Below, piece by piece: positions 45,870 to 57,955 of a stretch of 64,000 nt of DNA. The notes below the pieces were generated by a model, which did no database searches, was not told the DNA's origin, and saw only the letters and a list, made by a program, of their open reading frames with translations. How positions within the stretch are numbered: position 1 is the stretch's first letter; the number at the start of each line of letters is the position of its first letter. The stretch is from Omphiscola glabra (Eukaryota > Mollusca > Gastropoda > Lymnaeidae): contig OZ024808.1 of the NCBI GenBank assembly GCA_964017045.1, positions 17,911,284 through 17,975,283 on the forward strand, read 5' to 3'. Made by a program: the position numbers and the translations under genes.

Positions 45870-48800
45870 TAAGATATTGTCATTCTAAATAGCATGGTGT
45901 ATTACCATGATTCATCTCACATAAAAAAGTATCTCTAAATTCCACCGGCTCCTCTCTCTCTTTCATAGTTATTAAAGATAGCATAACAGTTTTCATAACA
46001 AAGAATAACTCGCAGAAAGGCATGCTAACTTACTGTCGTTTATTCTTCCAATATGCCATACAGACAACCGAGAAACCAACCAACCAATTAAAACTTAATG
46101 ATATCATCTTTACATTTATTGTTATTTTATATTGGGGAAATAAGCAAGTTATATAATACTATTAATACTCAGAATAATACTCAGTAGCAAACAAGTTGTG
46201 CAGAGTCAGACACCATGTGATATATTTTGGAAATGATAAAAAAAAAAGAAATATTTCAAATAGTAATAAAAATGTTTGGTTAAAACAAAAATGCAACATT
46301 AAATAAACTATAGTGTCCTTTGCTTTAAATAGTACATTTATTTTTTATATGCCTTTATGAATGAAATTGACAATTTAAAATTGTTTATTTTTTCAATCAT
46401 TACCGGTACGGTACTCAAAGAAAGTAAATGATAAAATATCATTTTTTTCCCTCTCATCAAAGAGGTAAATCTAGAGGAATAGAGAACAAAAGGTCAAGAA
46501 TGGAAGGAATGAATATAACAGGTTGAGTTCGTAAATAAAATTAAATAAGCAAAGGTAAAAAACTAGCCAATGAACCAATGTATATAGAAAAACCAATGGT
46601 TTTAGAAGAACATGTCATAATTATTGCCACATGTTTGTAATAAAAACTTGATATCCATAATTATTTCCATAATTTTAAATTTGGGTAATTTTATTAAACT
46701 GAAAGTTTTGTGTTTCAAATAAAATAATATAATAAAATGAGAGAAGGTAAGACTAGAATAATTTCCAGTTATTCCAAATTTGACCATGAAATATCATGCA
46801 TAGCCTTCAACTTCAAGTGTAGATAAGTTACATAATCTCAAGATGAATTTACTTAATAAAGGATCGACATTTAAAAAACAATAAAAGGTTCGTGTCTAGT
46901 GGCCTCAAAAGACATTACAACTTTAACAAAAATTTGATGATAAATTCTTTCATCACAATTACATGGCCTCATTTTAAAGTCATATACAACACACACAAAA
47001 AAATAAATATCAGATTTAATGTACCCCACAAACAATGCATTCAGACTTTTTTTTCTGTTCAAAACTTGGAATCTGGTCTCATTTTTTTCAATCTTTTAAA
47101 TATCTCAAAATATATGAAACAATTAAAAGTTTTTTGCCAGCAACTTTAATGTACTCATTAAATTTATATTAAGAAGATTTTTGAGTGTCAAAGTTTTTTT
47201 ATAATAATAGGCTTAAATGTTGCATAATGAATGATAATGACAGTGGAAGACAAGAAATTGTTCATATACCAAAGTGTCTGACAAAATCAAATGGAAAAGT
47301 AAGATTTAATTTCTTTAACAATGCAACCAAAGATATTTAGATAATGTGATACTAATTTCAGTACTGTATATATATTTGTCAAACCTTATAGAGAAAAGTA
47401 GGAAATGGTTGGAACTCTTTTGATCGAAAGTTGAGTTTTTAAAATTAAAAAAGACACTTCAAATAAGAAAATAAAAAAATAAAATGCTGCTATTGATTAA
47501 GAAATATTTATCATAATTGAGAAATAATTAATTTTACATGTACATGTAAAGAAAAATGTACCTTTAAGTCAGGATAAATTATTGCATAGTAAGAAAGAGG
47601 CTAGACAGAAGTTTTTTTTAAACTGAAAAAGATTAATTTCAATACCGTTATTAAAATGAAAAAAAAACATGGAACAAAATATCTTAGGTCCCCTTTTGAT
47701 TTGTTCCCTGACATAAAAAAGTAATATCATGTTAAATGGGTTACATAAAATTGAATATATATTCTGAAACTTAATTGATGGCAAACATACTTGGTCCATT
47801 TTTTTTTACTATCTGTCCATGACATTCTAAAATATCAATAAACTTTTGATACATTTAACTTCAACTACTTTTGAGAATCTCTTTTCAAAATTCCCCACAA
47901 AAGTCTATGAATATTGGCATTAGAGAGGCAACTAGGGGCTGCACTGTGCCTAAAATGATGTGTTGAGATGCAACTTGGGGCTGTACTGTGACTATGATGA
48001 TGGATTGAGTGGAGCAGCCTGGGGTTACATTGCACCTACAATTACAATGATGGGTTGAGTGAGACAACTTCAAAGTAACTGGATGAATGGTGTAACTGAC
48101 CAGTAAACAGATAACCTGTGGGCACATGACCTCGGAAACATACTTAGGCAGAGGACCTGTAGGGCACATGACCTGGGAAACATTCTCAGACGGGGGCAAT
48201 TTCCACCATTTGATAAAACAACAGATGATAACGTTTTGTAGCTGATTTTTAGCTTTTTAAAATATGGGAGATAATAATTACGATAATAAAATGGCCATTT
48301 TTAAAAAAAAATTTTGGAAAATAAAGTTTTAACTGATTGACAATGCAATACTTTTTTTTTATTTTCTATTTCAAGTATCATTTCCAAGTGAGGTTAAGTT
48401 TTGAATTTTCCTAAGGGTTCTGAGATTTGTAATAACACTGGGGTGCCAAGTTTTGTATTTGCCTGGGAGCCATTGAGCTCATTTACACAACTGAACTTGA
48501 CTAGGTTTGAGATAATAAAATGTGTACAATAAATATTCTAACACTAAAATATTGAAATTGTAACAAGAGAATTGGTTTTACATAGGAGCTTGGGTTACCA
48601 AAGTTCAAGTAACTTAAAAGTAAAACTATCTTTATCCATGTCAAGCCTATCATAGGTAACTAATACATTCTAATTTCTAAGGATAGTTCAGAACAGTGAA
48701 CATGGAGGCAAGCACTTTTGAGAAAAGTCAAGGTTCAGATCACAATAAGTGTAAATGTAGAAAGGGTTCATTAAGAAATACAGTCATAAAATAATTTGAA

Positions 48801-49380
48801 AGGCTTTGTAACAAATTATAAAAATACAATATAATAAAAACATACTATATGACATACATCAACTTCCTTGATTTTTGCATGTCAAACACACAAAATCAGT
48901 TTTAACTCAATAACTTCCAAGAACGTATACAAAGAGGCAGCCAGGGGCCCGCAGGGCTAAGCATGACCATTAATTATGTCAAACACTAATCATCATTCAA
49001 ATCAAATGAATGTTATAATTAAGTTAGAGAGTTTTCAGATTTAAAAAAAAAAGATTTTTTAAGGAGCTATGGGCAAAGATTTTTTAGATTTCTCCATGAT
49101 TATAAGTTATGGAGAAAACTATTATCTGATTTTTTTCACGATTAAATATTAACATTATTTTATTATTTATATTTAATTTTTAAAACCTTACAATTAGAAT
49201 AAGGTTTAAATGCCACAGAGTAAATAAATTGAAACTCATGTACTAATATTATATCAATATATAATATATTATTAACGAAATAAGCCCAAGTTTACCAATA
49301 ATATCAATTCTATTATATTTTTGTATAACAAAAACATGCTATTATTATAAAGCTTATTAAACAGTTAATGCAATTTCCTA
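45870..49380. other. AT-rich intergenic or downstream sequence, no gene recognised
   Basis: Largely unique AT-rich DNA. A weak tandem pattern is present at 47925-48190 (gatgatg.gttgagtg.agcaact; gggcacatgacct.ggaaacat). It may contain the unfound 3' exon and UTR of the minus-strand ADF-H gene, but I could not identify them. Confidence 0.35.
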
Positions 49381-49382
49381 TT

Positions 49383-49590
49383 AAAATGATTGGTGAAAGC
49401 ACTATTCCCCAAACAAAAATCCCCATGGGTAAATGCCGCACATGAAAATTCTCCACAAAAAGATTGTGCAAAAATTTGCATTGCCAAAAAAATGTGGGGA
49501 ATTTTCTGTTTGCAAATTATTCCATTTTTTAAAGTGTGCGCAACATTCTTGTGGGGAATTTTCATTAGGGAATATTTCTTTTAGGAAAAG
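49383..49590. repeat. Possible diverged relative of the fold-back arms
   Basis: Short degenerate units such as 'gaaaattc.ccacaaa', 'gtgcaaaaatttgc' and 'tgtggggaattttc' occur in both orientations. The layout resembles the arms at 32.6 kb in style (units with gcgca/gtgcg and aaaattcc) but cannot be aligned cleanly by eye. Confidence 0.35.
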
Positions 49591-50109
49591 AGCCTAGAAA
49601 CAGTTTTTTAAAATTAATTTACATTAACCAAAATAAAAATAAAGCTACCATATTTAGTAGGGTCACAGGTAGGTTGTAAGTAAATGTAAAATATACATTT
49701 GTTTTGAAATCCAAATGACCAATTTTTTTGTTACTTTCATATATTTGATATTTTAATTATTGTTCATGTTCATGTATAATTTTATGCTAAAATATGTTAA
49801 TAGTGACAACAGTATATGTTACTGGTCAAGTGCAGTCATTATCACAATAACAGGTATAATAATAATTGTAGGAATACAAAATGTCCATGCAGCACCAATT
49901 GAATATAGACAACTACCACAAAAAAAAATGACATTCAATCTTTGGATATTTTGGTCTACACAAGGCTTGTCTCAATAAAATAATCCTACTTGTTTTGGTG
50001 TAAACATTTGGATATGTGAAATATTTCATGTATAAAATGCCACCACAAGTAGGAGTGTGATGTAAAAATAAGGTAAAAATTTGATATTAAAATACTTCTG
50101 CATGCCTTA

Positions 50110-50345
50110 TACTTATAGTCTTTAAATGACCAACAAACCAAGCAAATATTTGTTAACATCTCTAAATGACCAAAGGTTAATCATATTACAATCTCTAACG
50201 GACCAAAGCTTTACCAGTATTAAAATCTCTATATGATCAAAGATTAATCATATTAAAATCTCTGACCAAAGCTTAATCACATTAAAATCTCTATATGATC
50301 AAAGATTAATCATATTCAAATCTCTAACTGACCAAAGCTTACTGG
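50110..50345. repeat. Diverged minisatellite, about 33-36 bp x6
   Basis: 'atctctatatgatcaaagat' + 'taatcatattaaa' alternates with 'aacggaccaaagctt' versions. Downstream of the last found exon of the minus-strand gene. Confidence 0.8.
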
Positions 50346-50554
50346 GCAGCCTGTTGTCTGATCTGTTGAGCAAATCAACACAAATTTAGTTTTTGACATT
50401 CATAAACATCATTTTAATATGTGTTTGTAAAAGTCACCTATAATTTACAAATAATATTTAACATGTGCTATTTTTAAAATATACTTTGTAATTGTAAGCT
50501 TCAGGTAGTAAATAAAAAAATTGTAAATGTTTTTTATAAAATATAGCTACCAAC

Positions 50555-52532
50555 CTTCTCCATAATGTTACGTTCAACAATATCAGAGAGCTCCGAGGCA
50601 TACACTGTGACATGGGCAGGGCAGAAAATCTCTTCAGCTGTTCCTTTGTGGGTCGAGATTTTTGCTTTGGCCATCGGCTTGACCTTTGTCCCTACCCTGG
50701 TCAAGGATGAAGTGAATTAGTAAGAGGTTCTGCATTTGATTCTTTAGAATAAGACCAATGATAGTAGAGGGTCTAGGTGTGTTCCTTAAGGCGGTCATCC
50801 TAATTATTGGGAGACACTGGCAACATAAACTTTAAAGGCGCAATATCCAAGCTTCTAATGTGAAGCATTGTAATATCAAAAGTGTTGGATTTATGTAAGT
50901 AATTGAGATCATAATAATGCAAAACACAAACATTTGGCTCCCAAATAATACATTTAATAGAAAGAATTGTTGAAAATATATATAAGATAAGAAATATTTT
51001 TTTGTCATGAAATATTTCTTGATTATAAGATATTTCTTTGTCATGAAATATTTCTATGTTATGAGACATTTCTATGTTATGAGACATTTCTATGTTTTGA
51101 GTCATTTCTATGTTATGAGACATTTCTATGTCATGAGTCATTTCTATGTTATGAAGGTGACGTGTTTTGATGCACGCTTTACCCGCTTTCCATGTGCATG
51201 ACCTCTTACAGTCGAGGCCGTTTTGGGGTGTAGCCTTGTTTACAACAAAGCTTTAGTATTGTCCGTTTCAGTCGAACATTGTAGAATGATCTCGAGAATG
51301 CGAGAAGCAGTTACAATGCGTAATCTATTTTGAGAATGATCATCTGGAACTGAGTATAAAAGGCTGAACGACTGAATGAGAGGGAGATCCTTTCTATCAC
51401 GAGACGTGTAGCGTGTATTATTATTATACTAACTCGAGACAGTGCTTTGTTGTGTGTAGATTTTCTTTCATCGTACAACTTGAACTCATTGTATTTTTAC
51501 ATACAGTACCGGTACCAGCTTCAGCTATACTGTAAGTTAATAATTTTAATGATATTCTCTTGCTTTTGTAATTCCTTGAAATTGACACATTAAAAACTTA
51601 TTAATTGTAATTAGCTCTGGCTTTGAGTGTCGTATTGTTTGTTATTGTATTTAAACTTTGGTATCGTCCTTTATTATGGACTGTTTTGAAACGAGCCAAT
51701 AGACTAAACTAAGAGATAAAATTCTCCGTTAATAGCAGTCCGTAATAGACATTTCTATGTTATTAATTGTTATGAGAAATTTCTATGTTATGAGACATTT
51801 CTATGTTATGAGACATTTCTATGTTATGAGACATTACTATGTTATGAGACATTTCTATGTTATGAGACATCTCTAAGTTATGAAATATTTCTTTAATATG
51901 AAAAATTTCCATGCTATGAAATATTGTAATTGTTACAAGCATTTAGTGTACATATCAAGGGATTTCATCATGCCGTAAAATTTGAAGTATAAAAAAATGT
52001 CTTATTTATTATTTGTTTTAATGACCCGATAGTTTGATGTATTTAAATGTATTAGCACACTGACCAGCAAATGTAAACAAACTTGACCGTTGTGATCGCA
52101 TCAGCATCAGTGTGACTGACACGATACAAGCCGTACATGGGCAGAGAGTCGTCCAGGTTGTTCTTGAGTTCATCCAAACCCCCTTCTCCACACCCCATGC
52201 ACACCAGGGGGCCTGGAAGAAATGCAGAGTATTGATTTTTAATAACTGCCATTGATTAGAAATAGAATTTTAGAAATGCTTCGTAAAGCTCATAACGTTT
52301 TTCAACACTAAAGTCTTATCAGTCCTACAATGTGGAGCTGAAACTTCGAGAACAGCAGCAAGCATAATGCAGAAAGTACAGACCTTCACAAACACTTGGC
52401 GTAGAAAGACCCTGAACATAAAATGGCCAAAGATCATCACCAATAAATACTTAATGGAGAGGACATACCAAGAGCCTGTTGCTGAAGAGATTGTAAGGAA
52501 AAGATGGAGGTGGATAAGGCACACTCTCTGTA

Positions 52533-52563
<31 letters not shown>

Positions 52564-54612
52564 GATTCACCGCACAATCCCTACCATGGAACCCGCAGGA
52601 AAATAGGAGGAGAGGAAGGCCAAAGAATACCTGAAGACATGAGCAAGAACTAGAGGCAGACACACAAAGTATGGGAGACACCTGGAATGAAAAGCGAAGG
52701 ATCAAGATGAATGGGGTAAAAAAACATAAACAAGAAAGTAAGAAATACTTTGTAAGGCTCATCAGTTTAACATTCTTATTATCAGATCCAAACCAAATAA
52801 AAAAACTTTTACCCAATTCTTTTTTTAAAAACCCATACATGTCCAAAATTAACATTTAACCTTGTATGTCTGTTAATCTGGCAACATACACAATTAACGT
52901 CCACCATTTTGAAAATAATATTTTTCTTGTAAATCAGTCTTCAAAATGTCAAGGTGACTTTAGTCTATTATTAAAGTCACCTTTTTACCAATACCATTAG
53001 CAAATATATTATATACCTATATATATATATATTATTGTTAGTCCTTTGCATGCCAAGATGACTAAGGCTATAATCCACTGGGAGAATGCAGATGGCCTGC
53101 CATTGCCTGGAAAGCTTTCATACACACATAAATAATATATATATATACCTCTATTATTAGCATCTTTTTGTCAATAAACCATTTGCCACTTATCTTATAT
53201 ATATACACCTCTATTATTAGCATCTATATTTATATATACCATTAGCACATTCATTTGAATAAATACCCTTTGGATTAGAATCCTTGTATCCAGCCACCAT
53301 CCAAGTCGCCGAGTCTCCATCACATCTGACTCTTGCTACGGCTTCCTGGACCTCAGGTAAAATTTCCACCTCAGCCCCTTTAGTAGACACAGCAGAGACC
53401 CCGAAGTTGGCTTTCTTGTTCCGCTGTGGTAGCTGCGTGGCAGTGAAGCCCCTCATCTGTCGTTGGGGGATTTGATCATCTTCTAAAACTTTCGACTTGG
53501 TCCCTGCTGATTCCATCAACTGAAAAACCGAAGGAAAAGAGTGTTCAGTGGTGCTAATTGGGTTGGATCACCTGTGACCACATGGGTTATTGAGATGTTC
53601 AAAGATTAAAAATCAGAAATGAGGAATCCAAGATCAACCATGATGAACATAAACATGACTAAAAGAACAACAATGATGATGACATGACAAGTAAAAGTTT
53701 TCAGTGTAGTTATCCCAGCCTGGATGAGGAGCATGGGAAGGAGATTGAAATTCCCAAATTTATACTAATAAAAATTTTAACTTCAAATCCATAATTGACA
53801 TCTCTACGACAAATGAAAGTAGAAAAATAAGAATCTAAAGAAATTATATTTTAAATTAATAAAATAAGTAGTAATAGTTATCTTAAAAATACAATGTACT
53901 GGTGGTGTTTGAAGATGTCACTATACCATATTATTATCTGATAGAACATTCTCAAAATATCACTTCTCCCCCCCCCCCCCCCACCCCCCCTTGACCTTTT
54001 TCTTTGACAGAGTCAAGTTTAGTTTAAAGACAATTACTGTTTGTAAAATCTTGTCCCTGGACAAATCCTCTGGTGTACTGGCCTCTACAAGGAGGTGATA
54101 AGGAGAAAACCTCGCCTCGATACTTCCATGGACTACTCCATACCTGCCTTTCTTGGCAACTGGTAAACTCTCTCCAATCCTGGCCAGGGATAAGATGATT
54201 TGTTGAAATTATAGGATCTTATAGGAATATTTGATTTCATTGTAAGAGATAAAAGCAGTTAAAGCAAGAAATTAGTTTGAAAAAATATATGCAGATAAGT
54301 AATTATTTAAAAATGCTGAAGGGAGACAAACATGTCCAAAACCTAAACTCACCAATGGATGTAAACAAACTTGACAGTAATGGACAAGTCAAACTTGGTC
54401 TCGTATCGAGCCAGGGCATACAACGACTCGGACGAGTCCATCTTGGAGCCTATTTCAGAAGGGTCAAGGCCTGTGTAGAGAACTCCAATTACATTGGGCT
54501 TCCCATCAACATGTCCACAAATGACATAATTCACTTCACTGTTGTCGTTCCTGACATCCGAAATTGCCGCATTGAAAGCAAATTCATCCTCAAACCCAAC
54601 GTCTGTGCTCAT
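50555..54612 (-). CDS. Tandem ADF-H (coactosin/drebrin-type) protein, 3' end not found
   Basis: Five exons in transcription order: 54612-54353, 54179-54038, 53519-53267, 52212-52065 and 50696-50555. All junctions are GT-AG and in frame, giving 315 codons. Two ADF-H domains are visible. Domain 1 (about 10-145) has AISDVRNDNSEVNYVICG, then KFVYIHWIGE, then RYGVVHGSIEARF. Domain 2 (about 183-315) has AVARVRCDGDSATWMVAGY, KFVYICWVG, and AKISTHKG ... HVTVYASELSDIVERNIMEK, the last close to the end of drebrin and coactosin ADF-H domains. Such domains bind actin filaments in the cytoplasm; that role is inferred. ATG 54612 is preceded by TAG, either an in-frame stop or an acceptor, so the start is firm either way. 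After NIMEK a short exon is expected (family pattern SGxxY) but was not found; read-through stops after 5 codons. Confidence 0.85.
51005..51155. repeat. Minisatellite, 18-bp unit (left part)
   Basis: CATTTCTATGTTATGAGA repeated about 8 times, with older 'tatttctttgtcatgaaa' units at the left edge. The same unit resumes at 51741. Confidence 0.92.
51156..51745 (+). mobile_element. LTR-like insertion inside a minisatellite, about 590 bp
   Basis: Unique sequence flanked on both sides by the same 18-bp array, so it is an insertion. It has a good core promoter, TATAAAAG at 51355-51362, followed by 'gagggagatcctttctatca', and no open frame. Together these fit a solo LTR of a retrotransposon on the plus strand. 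Ends are not certain (left 'aggtgacgtg', right 'agcagtccgtaata') and a clean target duplication was not seen. Confidence 0.5.
51355..51362 (+). promoter_or_regulatory. TATA box in the LTR-like insertion
   Basis: TATAAAAG preceded by 'ctggaactgag'. Probably the promoter of the retroelement, antisense to the surrounding ADF-H gene. Confidence 0.45.
51741..51908. repeat. Minisatellite, 18-bp unit (right part)
   Basis: 'acatttctatgttatgag' units continue after the insertion and decay towards 51908 (gaaatatttctttaatatga). Confidence 0.9.
52276..52700 (+). mobile_element. Decayed LINE 3' fragment, second copy of the family
   Basis: Translation gives 'VLSVLQCGAETSRTA', 'VQTFTNTWRRKTLNIKWPK' and 'EEIVRKRWRWIRHTLCKP', matching the C-terminal part of the element at 10280-10560. 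The frame is interrupted by C(20) followed by A(9) at about 52537-52563. Antisense in an intron of the ADF-H gene. Strongly 5'-truncated and dead. Confidence 0.85.
52980..53235. repeat. AT-rich tandem repeat near the exon 3 donor
   Basis: 'cctctattattagcatct' and 'taccattagca' phrases with (AT)n tracts repeat 3-4 times. The intron side of the exon 3 donor (53266, minus strand) runs into it. Confidence 0.6.
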
Positions 54613-57600
54613 CTAGATGTGACCCGTAAAAGTTAAATTCAGAAATCATTGTATAATTTTTGAAACAATCTCAACAAAATACTTTTGCTGTTTTGAAAAC
54701 TAGAAGATGTCCTTATTGGGTTAAAAAAATCTTTACAAAATTCATGAATTGCATGAAAATGGTCAAAGGTCTTGGAAAATCAACTTTAGATTACAAAGAG
54801 TTAATATATTTTGTGTTTCAATAGTTTGATGGATGTCAGTGCTAAGAGAGTTATAAGTTATAGGCATTTTATTACCAAACATGGAAACTTGGGAATAAAG
54901 AGGTGAACAAAATCATGAGTGCATACTAAAAAGGTTCTGATTTTTATAGTCATCCAATTGCATAAATTATAGCGCTTTATGGCATAGACTTATTATGTCT
55001 GCTTGAACATTTGTTATTTGAAAAGGAAAGAACCAACATTGCCACTGACACATAGCACAATTAAAAGAAAATAAATTAGCAATCTTCTAACAATCAGGGA
55101 CATGCTTCACATGGATTTGTATTACAAGCTGTATATGAAATAAATGTGGTGCCAAACATTTTTTATTTAATTGTTATTGTGTTTGTTATTAAAGGCTTTT
55201 TGCCAACATGTTCTATTGTTTTTTCTTCCATCAGATTTTTCTTCATCCTCTGTTTGTCATATCCTCAATGTTTTAACCAGCAGTTGAGGGTCACAGCCAA
55301 ATTAAACTCTGCGATTTGTTTGAGCAAAAGTATATTCAGTTATTAATCTTTATAGTTACTAAAATTTGGTGGATTTAAAAAAAATGATTTAATTGCACTT
55401 ACCAACTCACGCTCATGGAGATAAAAAACAAAATTACTTTAATGTGACTTGGGTGAGACTTTTAAAAAAAAAATTTATTATAAAGAAACTATCAAAATTC
55501 ATAGCTTAAAGAAATCAAAAGTAAATGTTAAAAATTCATTAACCTTATTATTTTATGAAAAGAAATAAAAATTCAGTGTTCAAAACTCAATTATTTAATT
55601 ATTTCCTTTGAACAACAAAAAAGTATAGCCTCTGACAGGCCTGCACAACATACGGCATAATAGCTCCCCCCCACTATCTTTTTTTGGCCTGCACAAGTTT
55701 TTCATAACGTATTACGGCGCGCCTTACATTTTGAGTTGTGCGGGCCTGGCCTATGATATTTCATTTTTTAAACATAGTACTAAGAAACAGCTATATAGTA
55801 AGATTAAAGAACATGGTCATGGATATGGTATGCAAAAGTGAAAGCCTGAATAACGACACAGCTTAAGGAAAATTCAACTTACGGCAACTTACGCTTTGGC
55901 TGAAAGCCTTCATTGACTAACACAATAATAAAAACAAACAAAAGATAATAAAATAGAAACTTGACCATCCTTAGCTAAGAATAAGAAAGGCTAGACAGGA
56001 AGTTTTCAAATACAATCTTTTTTAATTGTAATATGATCATGATATCATGACTACATTTTAAATTATGAGATGGCTAATTATAAGCAGTATAAGTATAGTA
56101 CTCACTGTATATCAGTTATCAGATAGATATAGGCAGGCAAGGCATAGATAGGGTCCAGGGGTTATCACATACATCATACATTTACATATCATTGATCATG
56201 CATATTCATATATTTAGTCCTAGTAGTAAGTTAAATAAGTAGACTAAGTAGTAGTAGTTAGTAGACGACGACGTAGGTCCAGGTGTACACACCTAGGCTA
56301 GCTTTTTTTACCATAAAACTAACATTACACTCATTAACAAATAATAACTTAGGGCCTATGCTTATTAATAATATGTTTATAGTATTAAAATTATTAGCCT
56401 AATTAGTAGGCCTACTCTTCTTATCTTTCACTAAATTCACTTCATTTTCATTCGTCCATTTCTTTAAATTTTTAATTGTATTATTATTAGTATTAGGCTT
56501 GGCGGATTAGGGCTATAAATGTCTTAACAGTTAAGCTCGAAGTATTTTACCTTTTAAAGTTGGTTTTTTCTAGAATTGTAAATCTTGAATTTAATTGAAA
56601 AACAGTTTCGTAAATAATATTTTAATGATTCACCAAAGCACAATCACAATAGTGACTAGTAATAGCTTGCTTCCTGAAAACGAAAGGGGAAGGGAAATGC
56701 CACGCCTATAAATAATTTTGATTTAAGAAAGTAGTGTCCCTTTAAAACTTGTAAAAAGAAATCTTTGAATCACAGACACTTCGATCTCTCAATTATTTTT
56801 ACAAATAATAATAAAATTTGAACTCATTTTATTTTAAAAAAGGATAAAGTTATATAATCACATAAATTATTTTAAAATTATCTTTTCATTTAAATAATAT
56901 TAATTAATGCTTTCGAGTATAGTTTGTTTACAAACTTAAACTAATGTAATTTGCATTTTGAACAAAATATTTAAAAATGGCCGCGTCCATTAGAGTTTGA
57001 ATTTTAACCACAACAAAATTTATTTAAAACGAAATATTACATTTCCTATAGTTAATTCATTAAAAAATTGCAAAATTATTGCATGCATAATCAAGGTACT
57101 CAATATATAATATGATACATAATTCATTATTACTCACATTAAGGCTTAAGCTGATACGCCATCCATTCCACAAAATTAAAATGAATGATTTTTATATAAT
57201 TTAATTAAATAATAAAATCAATTTTGCATTAGCCCACTAGTACTCGTACTTACGGCACAGTACCACAAGTACTAGCCTTCTCAACTCACAAACTAACTCA
57301 TTTATATTTAACTAAAATATACTAATTATAGGTCTAGTATTAATATATTTTTGTAAAAACCAACATCTTGAATCTTAGACAGATTATACAAGATTATTAT
57401 AGTCATAGTATTTATAGATATACTAGATTTAAAGCGTTATATTTTATACAATTTATAATGAGGCCTTAAAAATGCATATAATATTAAGGCTAATGTGCTG
57501 TTGTGGTCCCCTTATTGGGAGTCACTTCCCTTTGTTTATGATAGATTTAGGGTGAGCGACAGAGGGACCAGTAGCGTGCATTAACCAATATTAAATTATT

Positions 57601-57955
57601 TAAATTTTAATGTTTTTGTTCCTTTTTCATTTCTTTCGGTAAGTAGCTAAAACACCTCATTCGCTCTTTCCCCTCCCCATTTGAGCAGAAGTGTGTTTGC
57701 CCTACTTTTTTTTTTAAAGGCCGCCATGACACATGTCATGGGAAATAAGTGGCACAAATTTCGCAAAATTACCAATTTTCAATATAAATAGTCGAAGATT
57801 TACTCCTTAATGGCTAAAAATAAATTTAATGCTAGTGCCGTAACTTAGGGAATGAATTCATCTAAACAAAATTATACTCCTGGCCCTGTTTTTTAAGCAG
57901 CAGGGACATCAAAGATTGAACATTTATTTAATTTCATGTGACATTTTTTTAACAG
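54613..57955. promoter_or_regulatory. Head-to-head intergenic region between the ADF-H gene and NELFB
   Basis: AT-rich, without minisatellites, between two divergent genes whose 5' untranslated exons and start sites I cannot place. Candidate landmarks: 'aaatggccgcgtcc' (56973) and 'ggccgccatgaca' (57719), both YY1-like, and an inverted CATGACA-CA-TGTCATG at 57724-57739. A shared or paired promoter is inference. Confidence 0.3.
55636..55748. mobile_element. hAT-type MITE, 113 bp, with 8-bp target duplication
   Basis: Left terminus CAGGCCTGCACAAC and right terminus (minus reading CAGGCCCGCACAAC) match at 13 of 14. The 8-bp flanks gcctctga (55628-55635) and gcctatga (55749-55756) match at 7 of 8. 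The interior 'ggcctgcacaag' repeats the terminus. Non-coding. Confidence 0.8.

Noticed and set aside
57719..57781. 20-codon frame with a strong GCCGCCATG context upstream of NELFB
   Set aside because: No evidence that this segment is in the NELFB transcript, whose ATG exon begins at an acceptor at 57956. Kept only as a promoter landmark.
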